A stretch of 64,000 nt of DNA from Xiphias gladius (GCF_016859285.1 NC_053408.1:12347213-12411212); one strand, 5' to 3'. Counted from the stretch's first letter, positions 1 to 22,178 are shown. Numbers and translations are program-made. The notes: generated by a model not told the origin, from the letters alone.

Positions 1-65
1 TTCCTCCGTTTGTTGTCTCCTGGTTGGTTTGTCTGTTGACACCTTGGATTTTATTTTCTCTCAAG

Positions 66-258
66 GGCTACAAAGTCAGATCCACACACAAAATACTATT
101 TCCCCAAGAATGATATCCAGTTGTGCATTGCTATTTTCTGTATCCTCTCTATACTGGTTTTTATTTCCGGATATTTAAAAAATGAAAAACGGAGGCAGAT
201 GAAACTTGAAGAGTTCTATAAGGGAGTTGATGTGTCACTTGCTGATAAATCTTCTTAA
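66..258 (+). CDS. Last coding exon of an unrecognised single-pass membrane protein (partial)
   Basis: A plus-strand 3' splice site (ttttctctcaag, AG at 64-65) is followed by an open frame that starts with one base completing a codon and runs to TAA at 256-258, giving 63 residues. The segment begins ATKSDPHTKYYFPKNDIQ, then has a hydrophobic stretch of about 19 residues (LCIAIFCILSILVFISGYL), then a basic and acidic tail (KNEKRRQMKLEEFYKG) ending in ADKSS. This looks like a C-terminal transmembrane anchor or last helix with a short cytosolic tail. The rest of the gene lies left of the window. I do not recognise the family. It converges on spop, and no canonical AATAAA is visible between its stop and the spop 3' end (a GATAAA variant sits near 610). 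The reading of the exon is fairly secure; the function is unknown. Confidence 0.6.
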
Positions 259-631
259 AGGGAACTTGTTCTTGGTGATCCAGCTGGGTCTTCTTCAGTC
301 CATGAAGCTTGCTTCAATGTGTGCTTGCCTACAGTATTTCTACTTTACTGCTGGTAAGGGTTGACAAGGGGTGACCTGTGACTTTAGTGCAATGTTTTCC
401 CAACCTTCTTTGGGAAAATTATTTGATGATTTTGCCCCATATCTGCTTTTTTTGACTAGCCCTTGGTTGTCTTTCTCAGGGGGCTTCTAGTTTGTAACTA
501 ACAGGCCCACTTCTTCGTCTTTAGTCCCTCACAGGCCCATGTGTCCTTAAGGGGCTTCTCCTGACTGCTCAAATCCAAACACTAAGAACAGAGCAAAAAG
601 AAGCCTTATGATAAAATAGACAGTTAAAGAC

Positions 632-637
632 TTTATT
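632..637 (-). terminator. spop: Probable spop polyadenylation signal
   Basis: AATAAA on the minus strand (tttatt on plus) lies about 495 bases past the spop stop codon and is the first canonical signal there. It would give a 3'UTR of roughly 0.5 kb. Confidence 0.5.
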
Positions 638-1130
638 TATCTGCACTTGTCCTTTATGCCTCCGACATTTTCAGACACTTTGCTCTTATTGGGTTTCTTG
701 TGTCCAGTTCTTCCTTCTGAACAGATTCCGAACTAGCAGGATGTCGAAGGATTTACTTTTCACACACAGAAAAGAGTACAATGTCAGATCTCACTATGCC
801 AGAGCCGAGGAGAAAAAGGGTGGGGGTGCTGTGGTTCTTTTGTAAACGACAAAAATCCACTTCACGAGCCAACCTGTCCCTGTCCTCCATCTCCATCTCC
901 TCCTCCTCATTCTTCTTCCCTCCATCTTTAGAAGAGACTAAATACAGCAGGTTTGGATGGGGCTGAAGGGGGAGATTCGGGGGAGGCTGTAGGTAGTGTA
1001 GTAGGTAACAGCAAGAGGAAAGGTTGTCCCTTTGTGTTTGAGGGGGGATCTGTGTGTTTTGGTGTTTGTATGTGTGTAAGTGTTTGTGTGTATGTGTGTA
1101 TGAGTGTGTTGACGCCTTGCTCTGAGGCTG

Positions 1131-9720
<8,590 letters not shown>

Positions 9721-12700
9721 TCAACGTTCAGTGCTGACATCCATCTGCATCAGTACACACCAGTTGGAAGCAGTCTGCCCCCTTAGAAACAGACAGTATG
9801 GGTGTGATTAACTGATCACACAGGAATATAAATCCCATCTCCTTGAAGTTCCTTGAAATTCCTGTTTAGCCTGGAACACATTCTGCTAACACAGAGGCAA
9901 ATAATCACCCACCACACAGAAGACCATGCCCAGTGGCAATCTCGAATATTTAATCTCTGTTTGATTTTAACCTGTAGTTACTGGTGGTTACTACAGGTTA
10001 ACAGAAATGTGGTTTAATAGTACAGGTCACAGAATTCTGGAGGCAGCAAAACAAACTACTATCTTTTTAAATAAAGAAGTCAGGCAATAATTGTCCTTTT
10101 TCCATCACTCTGTGAGCAACCGTGATCTGATTTTATGATGCACACAACGTGAAACTGCGAACAGCAGGGCACCGTGAAAGGAGTTGGTTACGTGCCTGAG
10201 AAGGTGGATGTGTGCAGCCTGTCACCTGCAACTCTACATCTAACAGCTCACTGTGGCTGCTCCTTGTTCCATTACTCCCCGCAATATTTCAAATTGATTC
10301 ACTCTCCAAAAATGCCCAAAATTACCGTTGTCTTGTTTTGTAGACACGTTTTTGATGAACAATAGCAGTAAGTGCTGAGGTCACTGACAAACACATTGCA
10401 TTTCTGTGACTACTTCATAATAAAAGTCAACTCGTGTTTTGCCAGTTAAATGCATTTAATGTGAAGCTGCGGCTGTAGGACATGTTCAGTTTGCATTAGC
10501 AGTAACTTAATACAGCATTTTTTCCAGGAATGTTGCCACAGACACCCAGTTCTTAATACTGCAAATACATAAATATTGCAATACTTTCATCAGCGGGCAG
10601 TAAGCTGAGTCACCATTGTGTTACCTTATTCGTTAATAGACAGTGAATTAACAGACATTAATTAGAATGAAAATCTTTGAGATTGCCTCTTTAAACAAAG
10701 CACAGCTCATTGTGATGCAACACACAGGCACTGCATCTTTCATTAATCCCGTTAGCACTCAATATCTTTTAACTCATGTGGCAAAACTGCCTGCCGTTAA
10801 GGTTTGTTGTGTTGGGGCTAGATGAATTGTCCACGACCCATCGGGGGACAGCAGGAGATCGATGGCCCAAGCTTGTTCTAAGATCAATAGCTGCTGCGAT
10901 TGCAATTAAGTCTCAAAAATGAACTGTAAATAAACAAGCTGTCTCCCAGGACTGTGGTGGGAGTTGTAGCCATTGGCCAAATCCAAGGTTCGCTTTACCT
11001 TCAAGTCACACGGGCAGGCCTTGCAGATTTGTGATGCACACTTCCCTCCTCCAAATATACACACACTAACCCTAACAATCTTCAACAGTATGCAACAACC
11101 CTGATGCCTAGCTCTCTTCAAGAGCTTTAGCAGGTCAGCAGTGACCATTTGATACCACAAAATATTTAATCCTCTCTATGAGATTCTGATTTTTGTCTCT
11201 GTTTCTTAGATATGGAGCTCATTTGGATGAAAATTATGGGAGATGCCATGATGCAGTGAAAGGTCACAATCAAGACCTGTAAAACAAAACTTTGAAAATA
11301 TAGCTCTATTCCTACAGCATTTTAGTTGTTTGTGAACTGCAACAACAAACTGCACTGAGCTTCAAGAGTTGACAAGAAAACATACAAATTACAAGGTAAA
11401 TAAGGATTGCAGCATTCTGACAGACTTATGTCAATCCACAGGATTCCATACAGAGTTTTACAAAGAAATGTTAGTGTGGGTAGATCTATTTGGGTTGGCC
11501 TTTAAAATAAATAAGAAAAATAATTTGGTATGGTTTACATTTCACAGATGCGTTTGTGCAGACATAATCTGTTCAAGGTTTAGACTTGGCCTTGAAATTG
11601 TCTTGTACTACTGAGATCTCATAATTCCAAACACCACAAAAAAAATGTCCCACAAGTGTAAAATCTACACATTAAGTATAAAACCGGTGATATGTATAAA
11701 TATATTTTATATTTTTGTTATTTTCACCAAATCCCACTAAAAGACCAAACAAACAGTGTATTCCTGTGCAGCCAAAGACTGATATACAGTATCTTACTTC
11801 TCTGTGCCATAGAACTTACTAAAAACACTTAAGTGAGCTACACTGTTGCACTGAATATGTTCTTTCATTAGTATGAACATTGTGGTTTATTTTGAGTCAT
11901 ACCCACATAGACCATCCTGCTGCTGTAAATATTCACTACAGCACCACCACGTATTAACCCAGCATTGAAAATAGTTTGTTTCAATACACCTGCCTTTTGC
12001 AATGTGCTATGAATGGTTATAAACCTCATTTTATCTAGAATTCAAATCCAAAATGTCCAGTTTTGAGTAAAGTTTTCTAAAGATTACAATGGCCAGCTGT
12101 TTAGGAATTTATCAAGCCCTTTTTAAAAAAGATAAAGCAATATTTGTGAACTGTTTTTAAGATTTACAGATTAAGAAGGAACCAATGCAGCTGGGGCTGA
12201 AAGAGCATCAAAGTATTGAGAGATAACCTAATGAATTGTTGGTTTTGGTGTTTTCGTGGATTCCGGATTGCACATACAATTATTTTTAGCTCACAAATTT
12301 TACCTAAGACACAAGGCACACAAAAAGCATACAGTATTCTTTTTTTTAAATTATATTTGCAATTAAGATATCTATCTATTGTGTGCTGGGACACGCTCCA
12401 GGCACGCATGATCATAACCAGAATAAGCAATTCTAGAGAATGTAAAGAAGGAATTTCAAATGATTGCACTTGAAGTGCAACGAAGGAGAAATGGAGCATG
12501 ATGGAGCATGAAGACACTGCACACATTGCCCCCAATTCTACACCTTTGGTAGAGGATAGAGATGTGTGCAATACGTTGTCTAAAAGATTAAACGTTGCTA
12601 CCCTCACTAGTCAGCACCAGAAATACTGGTTGTTAAACTAATTATTAATAGTTTATTAATGTACAACGCTGCTTAACTGTTGCGCCTAAGATGTTACAGA

Positions 12701-15200
12701 TCTACCCACCACAGATGGCAGCCCCCCTCTCCCCTTTTAAAACCGGTCCAGTTGGGCAGTACTTTGATTTAGAAATTGAAAATAAAGGTTGTATGCAGGC
12801 TGCATCAGAATAAACTTGCATATAACCACTCGAATGGAGCGTTTCGTAAATACAGGCAATATTTTTTCGGACAATGTTTAACCTTATAAATTAAAATTTT
12901 GACTGTTTTCTGAGTGTATTCTTACTTTTAGACTGGTCGACTACTCTAAATGTAAATTTCTGATAATTCGACAGGGAAATTAGTCACTAGCAACATCCCT
13001 AGTGGGGGATAAGGATACATTTCCCTGCACTTGAAACCATCTAGTCACAATGCCAGAGTAATAAAACTTCTTCCTCTTACTACAAGGTCAGTGGCTGACC
13101 ACTGCAATGCATTTCACCATATCGCTTCTACATAATACTAGTCAGTTTCTTTCCCTTATACTGTGCCTATTTTTTCCACTGTTCAATATCTTTCCCTCTA
13201 TTTCATCAGTCCTCTAACCCTCCATACATCGGTACCTCTTTCTCACACCCAAAGCCTTTAATGTCTTCATCCATAAATTCAATTTGGGGAAAAATGCAGT
13301 GTAACAAATTGTGACAGCTGGGAGTTGAGCTTCTGCTCCTTATGATTATACTGAATGGAGGTGATACACTGACAGTGATGCTGCTTAGCGACTGTGTGAA
13401 TTGTAAAATCTGAGCAGACTGAAATCTGAATGCATGCAACATTTCACAACACAGTTAAACAGATTTGTAGTGCTCTTAAAATGAGAATTCATGTTTTATT
13501 GCTGAGCACACTTAAAGCCCCCACAAATCCTTGATGCACCAACAAAGGTGTTGTCATTGTTCCAGCTGAAATTCAGTATACACACAGATGTTCGTGACTT
13601 TTGTCCTATTCTGCTTTATCAAAGCAAGACTTTAATCTTTTTTCTTGTTAGCACAATAACGTTTAATACATACATTGGAATTGGGATATGATTTTCTACA
13701 ATATCTTCAAACCCAGTAACAGCTCAGTACAATAGCCTATAGTCATCAGATCTTTACACAATAAAACACCTTCTTGGACAGGACAGGATGTTCATAGCAT
13801 GAATATCCTGATAAAACTTGCTGGAACTGAGTGATACAACTAAGTCACAGTCAAAGTGGACGATGAGCTAGGTGGAGGAGGAAAAACAACCTATTCTTGA
13901 GGCAAAAATGGGTCTTTATGGGAAAATTTGAGTGTAACTAACAAAGTATATACGAACGTTAGGACTCCGAATAGGCGTCTTTGTCCTGATTAAAGGCCAG
14001 ATATTAAGCCTAATGTGACCTCAGTTGACTAAGAAGAATATTTGTTGTCTTACTGAAGTTATTCACTGCTCCGATTATATTACTGAGTCTAACCAACACA
14101 AAACAATCCACGTAAGATGCTCGGCTCTGCCCAGTTTCAAGTCTGTCTTTACAAAATCCAATAAATGAAGAACCAACCAATCTTCTTGATTCTTTAACAG
14201 TGGCAACTGGTAAGATGGAGCGAGACAATGAAGATATAGGAAGGTGGTAGGGGGAAAGAAAATGAAAAGTAAAGTGATAGAGAAGCCAAATGGAAAAACG
14301 GGTGGCGAATGAAAGATGGGTCCGCGGGACCACTCGAAAAGATCAATTGCCAGAAAAAGAGGTAAGATGGAGACAAAAGAAAAATCTAAAAAGAGGTATG
14401 AGAGAGAAATCAAATCCAGATTCTTGGAAAGGACTCTGATGAAGATGCAGACTACACTGAAATATAAGGCCTTGCAGTTTAACTCATGTGCAGTTTCCTC
14501 TTCCCGTGAACTGAACACAGATGTAAGGACAGGTAGTCCATTAACAGTGAAATAGCTGAATAGCATGAAAGATTTTCATGAAATCAGACCTCTTTTTTGA
14601 TACTCTGCATGGTCTTTGTTTTTTCTGCAATAGCCATTAAATGTATTTATATTCAGTAATTATCTCTCTACATTGTATTTTTATTGGTAGTGGCACCATT
14701 CCAACAATGGATTGAGATTGCCTACCTACATACTGGAAATCTCAGGAAAACTATTATTGCATGTAATACAGCACAATTTTATCGCATATCAGCTTAAACT
14801 TTAACTGTTTGCTCTCCAAACGCTGTGTCAGAGCTGTATTAGGTTACTGCTAATGCAAAATGAACATTTCCTTCTGTTGCTGCTTCACATTAAAATTTGA
14901 ACGAGTTTATGCTGTGGTATTAAACTGCACTCGCTGTTAAGAAGGAAACCACAGGTGTCACAGTCAACCAGGGACGAAATTTTAAGGATTACAATATAAG
15001 AGTTTCTCTCTCTTCACATGACTCACAATCAGTAACAACTTACACCGACAAAACTGTGGAAGATGTATCGATTAAGGACACTTCAGTTTCCAAAAACAAA
15101 ACAAAAAATACCACCAGTAGAGGTCAAAGGCAGAGATATAAATTCTTATAGTTGTCAGCTGAACTTTAACCAGACAATCTACACACTTATCACCAATATA

Positions 15201-15280
15201 CAGGGGGGTCCAAAAGTCTGAAACCAATTTCCCATTGATGTGAATGGTGAAGTGGTCTCAGACTTTTGGACCCCACTGTG
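15201..15280. mobile_element. 80-bp palindromic MITE flanked by TA
   Basis: Left end caggggggtccaaaagtctg and the reverse complement of the right end cacagtggggtccaaaagtc are near identical over about 25 bases, and the centre is short. TA occurs immediately outside both ends (15199-15200 and 15281-15282), the Tc1/mariner-type target duplication. There is no coding capacity. Confidence 0.75.
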
Positions 15281-18200
15281 TATTTATTATCTCTGTCCAA
15301 TGATCTGAGCAAAAACTAACACCTGGCAAGGTTCTGAAAACTATAAGGGCTACAATCAAAATCCATCAAACAGCATACAGCAAAAATATTTAACAAATGT
15401 CAATTCAAAATCTAGGAGATCTAGGAAAGGAAAACAATCTTATGAACCTTTAAATCATCACAATTTTAGAGAGAAGTAAATTAAGCTTTTTGACTTTTCT
15501 ACACTGATCCTGTGAAGCCAAACCAGAACAATTTATGGCTGCACTAACCTAGTACCTACCAGCACAAACACAGCCAAAATTCCCATGGTTTAGTAACATG
15601 ATGCAAATCTTTTCTAATCCAGTGATATGTCATATTGTATGAGGAGACTTGATTGATACAAGGATGTAATAGTGCAACTCCTGCTGCCCAGCAAGTTAGC
15701 ACTAATTTGACTAATATGAACTACATTTTCAGGAGTCCAAGATGACACAGCAACAAAATAAGATGTATGAAATGCAAAAATCAGGAAAAGAATATGGAAT
15801 TTGATTTGTAGGTGGAAAAACTAAATCCTCTACACCTCTGAAATTACAATTAAAATTTATGAATGTTTATCTGTGAAAATATGATACATAAGGTTGCAGG
15901 TGTGACCACAATGCTTTTTTCCCCTGACATTTAACTTTACCAACCAAAAAAGAGGGAGAAATCAATCTCTGCTCTATAAATTAAAGACTGGAGGTATGGA
16001 GGCATTTCAGACAGCAATTTCCAAGGGGTATGAAAAAATTGCAACCCTTGTTTAAGTGTCAGTGAACACAATGTCTATTTCCAAAGCTTTGGTCTTTGAA
16101 GACTGCAGTAAGCCAAAGGCAAACCTTAAAACTATAATTGGTACAGGGACCGGGGATCGATTGCACACCGCGGGTTGGGCCTCTGTGGGAGTGATTTCAT
16201 ATTCTGCCCTTGGTCACGGTGCTCTTCGTTTCCTAAAAACTCAATCTCAGAGAGGTATGAACTATTGATTTTGCTCCAGCGATCAGCGCGCCTCGCTCTC
16301 ATCCCTGACTTTGTGCAGACCTACAATTACACTGAAGGGGATTTGACAGGCCAAAAAAGCATTAGCACCCAGGCTTCTCCTCCTGCCTGTACTTCCTCAC
16401 TAAAACCCTCCTCACTTCACCAGGCATGGGAGGTTAAAAGGAGGAGAGACCTCAATGCATATCTAATGTCTCAAGTCACCTGGTTCATACCATTACAAAC
16501 ACTAACACTCGACATGTTGACCTGCAAGGACAGACAATTCTGCACAAGGCTGCAAAAGTGCAAATAGTGCAAATAGTCCAGTCACTAAATCTATATTCAT
16601 TTACAATTATTACAATTATTACAATAAGTTAGTTTTTGTTTCTTTTAGTAGAACTATTGGTTTTACTTCTCTTGGAAACTACAATGAACAGACGTGAAAC
16701 AATCTTTATCTGGTTTGCCTAAACTTTCCAGGTATTCATGCCTATTAACTGCTGTGTAACACAGACAGGCTCTTAAGCAAACTAGAGTTAAGTGATGGTT
16801 CAATTAATATCATACAGGTGATCAGAGAAAGTCTCTGCCACTGGCAACCTTTTGTAATTCAAGAGAAGTGCGACTGGATTGTATCCATTTTCCTAACACA
16901 AGAAGCTCCGAAACATAGCGAAAACCTTTTGGTAAAATGTTTGAAATCCACATTTGCCAATATACTGGCAATTAGCCAACACTTGCCAGTGTTGGTCAGT
17001 TGCATAGAGGGTCAACATTATTTCATAAAACAGTTACCATAAGTCAACCACAGTATTCTTATGATACATGTTAATTCTCTTTATTGGGAGTGCAATGATC
17101 CAATGGTTTTCTTTTCTGATACCAATGCTGATACTTCAGCTCAAGGTATCTCCCCATGAAAAGCAACAATCCAATAACAGCACTTTCTATACAAAATTTT
17201 AAATCTGTGTACCTCTCTGTGTGGAACTCATTCAAATTATTTGTATTATTGAAACTGAGTATGATATTTTAAATGAATTTTATGATCAACAAACCTTGGT
17301 TTGACCTCAAGTTCAAACCAAAGACAACCAACTTCCAACTCTTTGTTTCTTGCCAGATGGGCAATCATCTAAATTACTTTTCTCTAAACTTACTAATGTC
17401 ACAAAAAACCATCTAGTCATGTCATTAAAAGCATGCAGGTTACTTCTGACTCATCGGACTTCTGACTAGTTTATGTTTGACACATACAAATAGTTTGGTC
17501 TCAGATAAATCACAGCAGTGGAACACAGTTCATTTTACATGAATTTGCCATATTGTGGTATATAATGATATAACACTGTGATAATGATTTCAACCAAAGC
17601 ACCCAGCCTTAACCTGAAGAAAACATCCATAACATTTGTTATTCAGTATGAAAATACTTCACTAACCAGGGATGGAACAAAAGTTTATACAAAAATTTGT
17701 GCCTCTGGGTTGAAAACTGATTTGAGACTTAAATCGTAGTTCATCATCATCCAAATGACATTTCTTTTTTTAAACTGTTTGCAAAATGGCAAGCTCAAAA
17801 GGTATTTTTGCTTTGGGTCAACAAACTAAAAAAGAACTCAGCTAAACTGTGCAATGTATACTCAGTGTATGTAGAAAGCAAAAAGATGAAGTCAGGAGGA
17901 ACCTCAACTAAAGTCCATTTCAAATCTGCTGTGTGGCAGGTTTTGGGCTTGGCAAAATGGCCAAAATGGGCAACGAGGCAGCTAAAAAGACTGCAACTAC
18001 TGCAAGACAGTCTTGCCTTGCAGATAACACTTACCAGTTGCCAGTATATCCTTTAATGTTATATCTGATTACTTCAAATGCATGACCAGTATGTGAGCAA
18101 GAAGTCTTGGCCGGAAGCATATATTTTTTACCTTTTACAATTTTCCTTAAGAGTAAGACGTAGACACCTTAGTTACCTACTTTATTTAATGTAACCAGTT

Positions 18201-18742
18201 TGTAACCACTGCAACACAAACTGTGGAGAGGCATTTTTATAGATCTCACACTCACAGACAAAGCAAAAATATGAACATTATAATCTTCATATTGGACATT
18301 TTTTCTGGCAGGAATATTGTGCGTTAATGCATTAGATTATACTTGTGTTCATGTTAATATGTTCACCACCAGTATGGATGCATGGGAGATACAAAAAAAA
18401 CCTCTTATTAGTAAGAAGATGTGTCATTATAGGAGATAACTGACTGCTGCAGTTTTTGGTCCATTTCCAGTGAACCTGACTCATTCACTGTTCTCTCCCT
18501 CAGGGTCAGACTGAACTTTACCACATCATTCTCTACCCAGATAATTATAAATGAAAGCTGGTCAAATAACCAGTTCCTGTGCAGCTTAGTTAACCATTAC
18601 TTGAGAAAACAGAACAATCCAACATAAGCACTTCTACGGCTAAACCTACTACGATAAATTATCCATGCAGTTGTTGTAATGAGAAAATCTGATGCTGGCC
18701 CAGGATGTTAATTCTCTTGTTCCCGAAATCTATGTATGAACC

Positions 18743-18748
<6 letters not shown>

Positions 18749-18833
<85 letters not shown>

Positions 18834-18854
18834 TACATACATACATACCTATAT

Positions 18855-18900
<46 letters not shown>
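18749..18900. repeat. Compound GT/AC/ATAC microsatellite with palindromic centre
   Basis: (GT)23 runs directly through gtatac into (AC)16, followed by ATAC units and a second AC run at 18861-18899. The GT and AC arms are perfect reverse complements, giving a potential stem of about 33 bp. It lies in spop intron 1. Confidence 0.95.
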
Positions 18901-19543
18901 TACAATAACCCCACAGCAATATCTATATCAATATCAAATATACATCTATATCTTTATCAATATATATCTATATCTTTATCAATATATATCCATATATATT
19001 TATTTTTTTTAAATATATAATTCAATCTATCTATCTATATAGATATATAATACTTAACGTCTTTCTATTACGTTAACCCACTACGTTTTTAAATGTAGCA
19101 GACTGTTGCTGGGACCAGAAACTCAGACTTTGCAGTGATTGTAGGCGGTGACAGTAGCAGGTAGTTAACCTGCTAACAATACAGATAATCGACAGTGGTA
19201 TCTTACTTTGAATTGATTCTTTATTTTGGCTACACGGAAACACAAGTGTGATTATAGAGGAAAACACATGCATCGATTACTAGGGTCTGATACTGTTAAA
19301 TATAAATAAATACCTGCAGTCAAATAATCTAAACAATCTAACGAGAGACCACTAGCTAGCTCAATCGAGCTAGTTGGCGAGTTAGCCCTGTTCCTGTAGC
19401 AGCTAACCTAAGCCAAACAAAAAGGTCGGGGAACATTCCGCAAAAACTGCAAGTCAGTGTACAACACGACAGCCTTTATTGTGTGAGTTTAGGTCGTTTG
19501 TCCTTACATTGCTGCATTAAGTTTTATTTATCGACGGACTCAC

Positions 19544-19645
19544 CTTTATGTTGGGTTAAAATATAACACTAGTTGTCCGGGATCTTCTGTTGTTGTTAGC
19601 TAGCAGGCTAGCTGTCTGTAGAACTGACAGACATGGATAGTCTCG
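19544..19645 (-). other. spop: Probable non-coding first exon and promoter side of spop
   Basis: On the minus strand a strong donor, AAAG followed by GTGAGTCC, ends at 19544. The preceding hundred bases are richer in GC than the intron and have no useful ATG-led frame. The first coding exon (upstream boundary probably 9733, after ATGTCAG) must receive a 5' leader from upstream, and this is the best donor seen. Intron 1 would be about 9.8 kb. The transcription start is not determined. This is inference from the splice signal and position only. Confidence 0.45.
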
Positions 19646-19788
19646 TCTCGCAAATACCACCCCCTGCTGTATTGGAGTGATTTAATTTGTAATGAATAGT
19701 GAAAAATATGTATGTGTGTGTGTGTGGTGCGAAACCTTCTTTTCAGCATTTTAAGCAAGATAAGTGTTTTATTTTTGCTTTATAAAAG

Positions 19789-20804
19789 TTTAGGGTGAAA
19801 AGGGAAAGCAGCACCATACAAAAGTTTGAGCATCCCAAGACAATTGAGGTCTCAGGTAACTTTTACCTAAGTCTCAGACATTAGTTAGCTTGCTATGGCT
19901 CGTTATGATCATCGTTAGGAAAGGCCATGTGATGCAGATTTCAAGCTTTTTAAATATTCCATCTCCTCAAACCTTGTGCCAATAATCAGCAGCCATGGGC
20001 TCCTCTAGAACTCTGATAATTAAAGTAACTGATGCCCAGAAAGCAGGAGTAGGCTGTAAGAGGATAGCAAAGCATTTTCTGGTAGCCGTTTTCCTCAGTC
20101 GGTAATGTAATTAAGAAATTCGACCTTCATGGACGAGTCATCAGAAGAAAAGCTTTCCTCACAACAAAATTCAGTGTCAGAAGTTTGGAAAGGAACAGCT
20201 AAACAAAAATGATGCATTTTGGAAACAAGTCCTGTGAACTGACGAATATAAACGATAACTTTTTTGCCACAATGAGCAAAGTTATGTTTGGAAAAAAAAT
20301 GGTGCAGAATTTCATCAAAAGAACACCTCTCCAACTGTTGAGCACGACTCAATCAGGCTTTGGGCTTGTGTCGAAGCCAGTGGCAAGGGGAGCCTTTCAC
20401 TGGTAGAGGGAAGAATGGATTCAGTTAAATACCAGCAAATTCTATGAGCAAACATTACATCGTCTGTAAAAAAAAAAAAGCTGAAGGTGAAAAGAGACTG
20501 GCCTCTACAACAGGATAATGATCCTAAACACACCTCTAAATCAACAATGCACTACCTCAAGAGGCACAAGCTGAAGGATTTGCCAGGGCCCTCACAGTCC
20601 CCCAACCTAAAAATCATCGAAAATCTGTGGATAGACCTCAAAAGAGACATGCATAGTGGACAGCCCAAGAATCCCTTAGCACTAGAAGCATTTTGCATCA
20701 TTACCTTTATGCCTTTTGGAAATCAAGTCATCTTTTACTCACTAAGTTATTCATAGTTACAGGAATTTTGACCAAGGGTGCCCAAACGTTTTCACCCAAC
20801 TGTA
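19789..20804 (+). mobile_element. Degenerate Tc1/mariner transposon with transposase remnant
   Basis: The left end (tagggtgaaaaggg ... caaaagtttgagcatccc) and the right end (gggtgcccaaacgttttcaccc) are diverged inverted repeats. The plus strand around 20505-20650 keeps a transposase block reading QQDNDPKHTSKSTMHYLKRH and then SQSPNLKIIENLWIDLKRDM, which carries the second and third acidic-motif neighbourhoods of a DDE Tc1 transposase. Upstream frames are broken and the element is about 1.0 kb, shorter than an intact 1.6-kb copy. It is a pseudogene and lies just upstream of the spop first exon. Confidence 0.82.
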
Positions 20805-21214
20805 TGTTGTACATGTTTTATTTAAATTGTGTTATTTTTGAGTATTTTATTTAATCTATGTTACTTTTAGGATTGTATTAGAATTCAGATGTAATTTTTT
20901 CAATGAGTAAGTGAGAGCTATCAGACCTACAACAGTATATTTAATACTCATTTGGCAAAAAAAAAAAAAAACTCAAAAATGAGTGGCTTGCTTTACTGAT
21001 TGCTGGATAAAAGTGTTGTCGTTAATGTTGCTGTAACCTTAGCAAATCTTATTATTAGCAGGCTATTTGTGTTTAAGATACAAATTGTTAGAGGTTTATT
21101 ATTACAAGTTCATATATATTCAGAGTTACACAAGACTTGTTACTGTTACCTACAGTAGATTTATGAGAAGTTGTGTATAGGTTTTGATGTAAATTATCAA
21201 AGTGAAAAGTTCAG

Positions 21215-21300
21215 CTTTTGCTGTGGGGCCAACTATTCTTGTTGGAGGGCCAGATTTGGCCCACGGACCGCTATTTGCCTACCGCTGCTCTAAACCGTAG
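21215..21300. mobile_element. hAT-like terminal fragment
   Basis: gggccagatttggcccacgg followed by accgctatttgcctaccgct resembles the end of hAT/Charlie-type elements (gccagatttggcccgcgggcc). No opposite end was found nearby. The rest of 20805-22178 shows no gene. Confidence 0.4.
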
Positions 21301-22178
21301 TATATTTTTCATTTCTTTGCATCTATCTAGTCTGGTTTAGTTTAGCCTGAATGGATAATTCTGAAAATTAAACACAAATATCTCTTCCCTGCCTGTCTTT
21401 ACGTGGTGAAAATTTAATAACTACTTGCAGCTCTGTTGTGTCTCTAGGTCATTCACATGGATGCACTGCCTCAGATTTATTTTACCACCACGGAAAAGTA
21501 ATTAATTAGCAGGGTAGATGAGCTATTGCCTTGTGCCAAGATTATTAACACAGTGTGCCGAGATTAATGGATATCGACCGTTAAAGGTCGAATTTAATGA
21601 AGATGTGAATGGAATTAATCTCTGGATCAATCAGCTCAACTTGAATGTGTCTTTAATGTATCTTAATCCTCTGATGCTAACGAACTAACGTCCTTGCAGT
21701 GACTGCGTTCTCTTGCGATAAATTGTGTGAACAAACTTCAAATGTCAACCAGCATATTTGATTAAGTTTTCCATTGTTACAGCTACGGTTGTTCACTTAT
21801 GTCAGTTCGACTGACTGTGATAAGGGCTCGAGTTAGTTATAATGTATTTGCTCCATCTAGTGGACACGGTCGTAGCACTGGACAATATGACCTGCCAGGA
21901 CACCCCTCTATAATCTCTCTGCAAAAACATTGCTTTCTTTTTCATTGTTCGCAGAAATCACCATAACTGCAGCAGTCTGTTAATGTATAATGTAAATGCT
22001 TCCCAAACATTTCCTACATAAAAACTGTCAAGTACAGCATGGTGGTCTGAGTTGAAGAATGCTGTCTAACCTTATATTTATTTCTCCAACAAAGCCACTC
22101 TGCAGGGGAAATATTACAGGTAAAGGTGTCAGTTCATCAATGGCAACAAATCAAGCTCAGAAATATGAAACAGGTAAC

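Larger units (their letters stand above)
9734..19543 (-). other. spop: spop intron 1: no gene recognised
   Basis: About 9.8 kb of AT-rich sequence between the probable leader exon and the first coding exon. Open frames here are short, lack family resemblance and have no matching splice context. It contains an 80-bp palindromic MITE at 15201-15280 and a microsatellite palindrome at 18749-18900. A slightly more GC-rich patch at about 16140-16330 is unexplained. Confidence 0.6.

Noticed and set aside
12164-12607. 147-codon minus-strand frame in spop intron 1
   Set aside because: No domain likeness, no splice or promoter context; the length is compatible with chance over 64 kb in six frames.
14075-14566. 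163-codon open frame on the minus strand of spop intron 1
   Set aside because: Hydrophobic, low-complexity composition from an AT- and CT-rich stretch, no splice context and no family resemblance; it overlaps equally long frames in other phases.
18659-19020. Open frames of alternating Cys-Val or His-Thr
   Set aside because: They are translations of the GT/AC microsatellite. The same applies to frames over 7631-7954, 54155-54527, 56753-57048 and the Tyr-Ile frames at 35437-35852 and 31409-31609.
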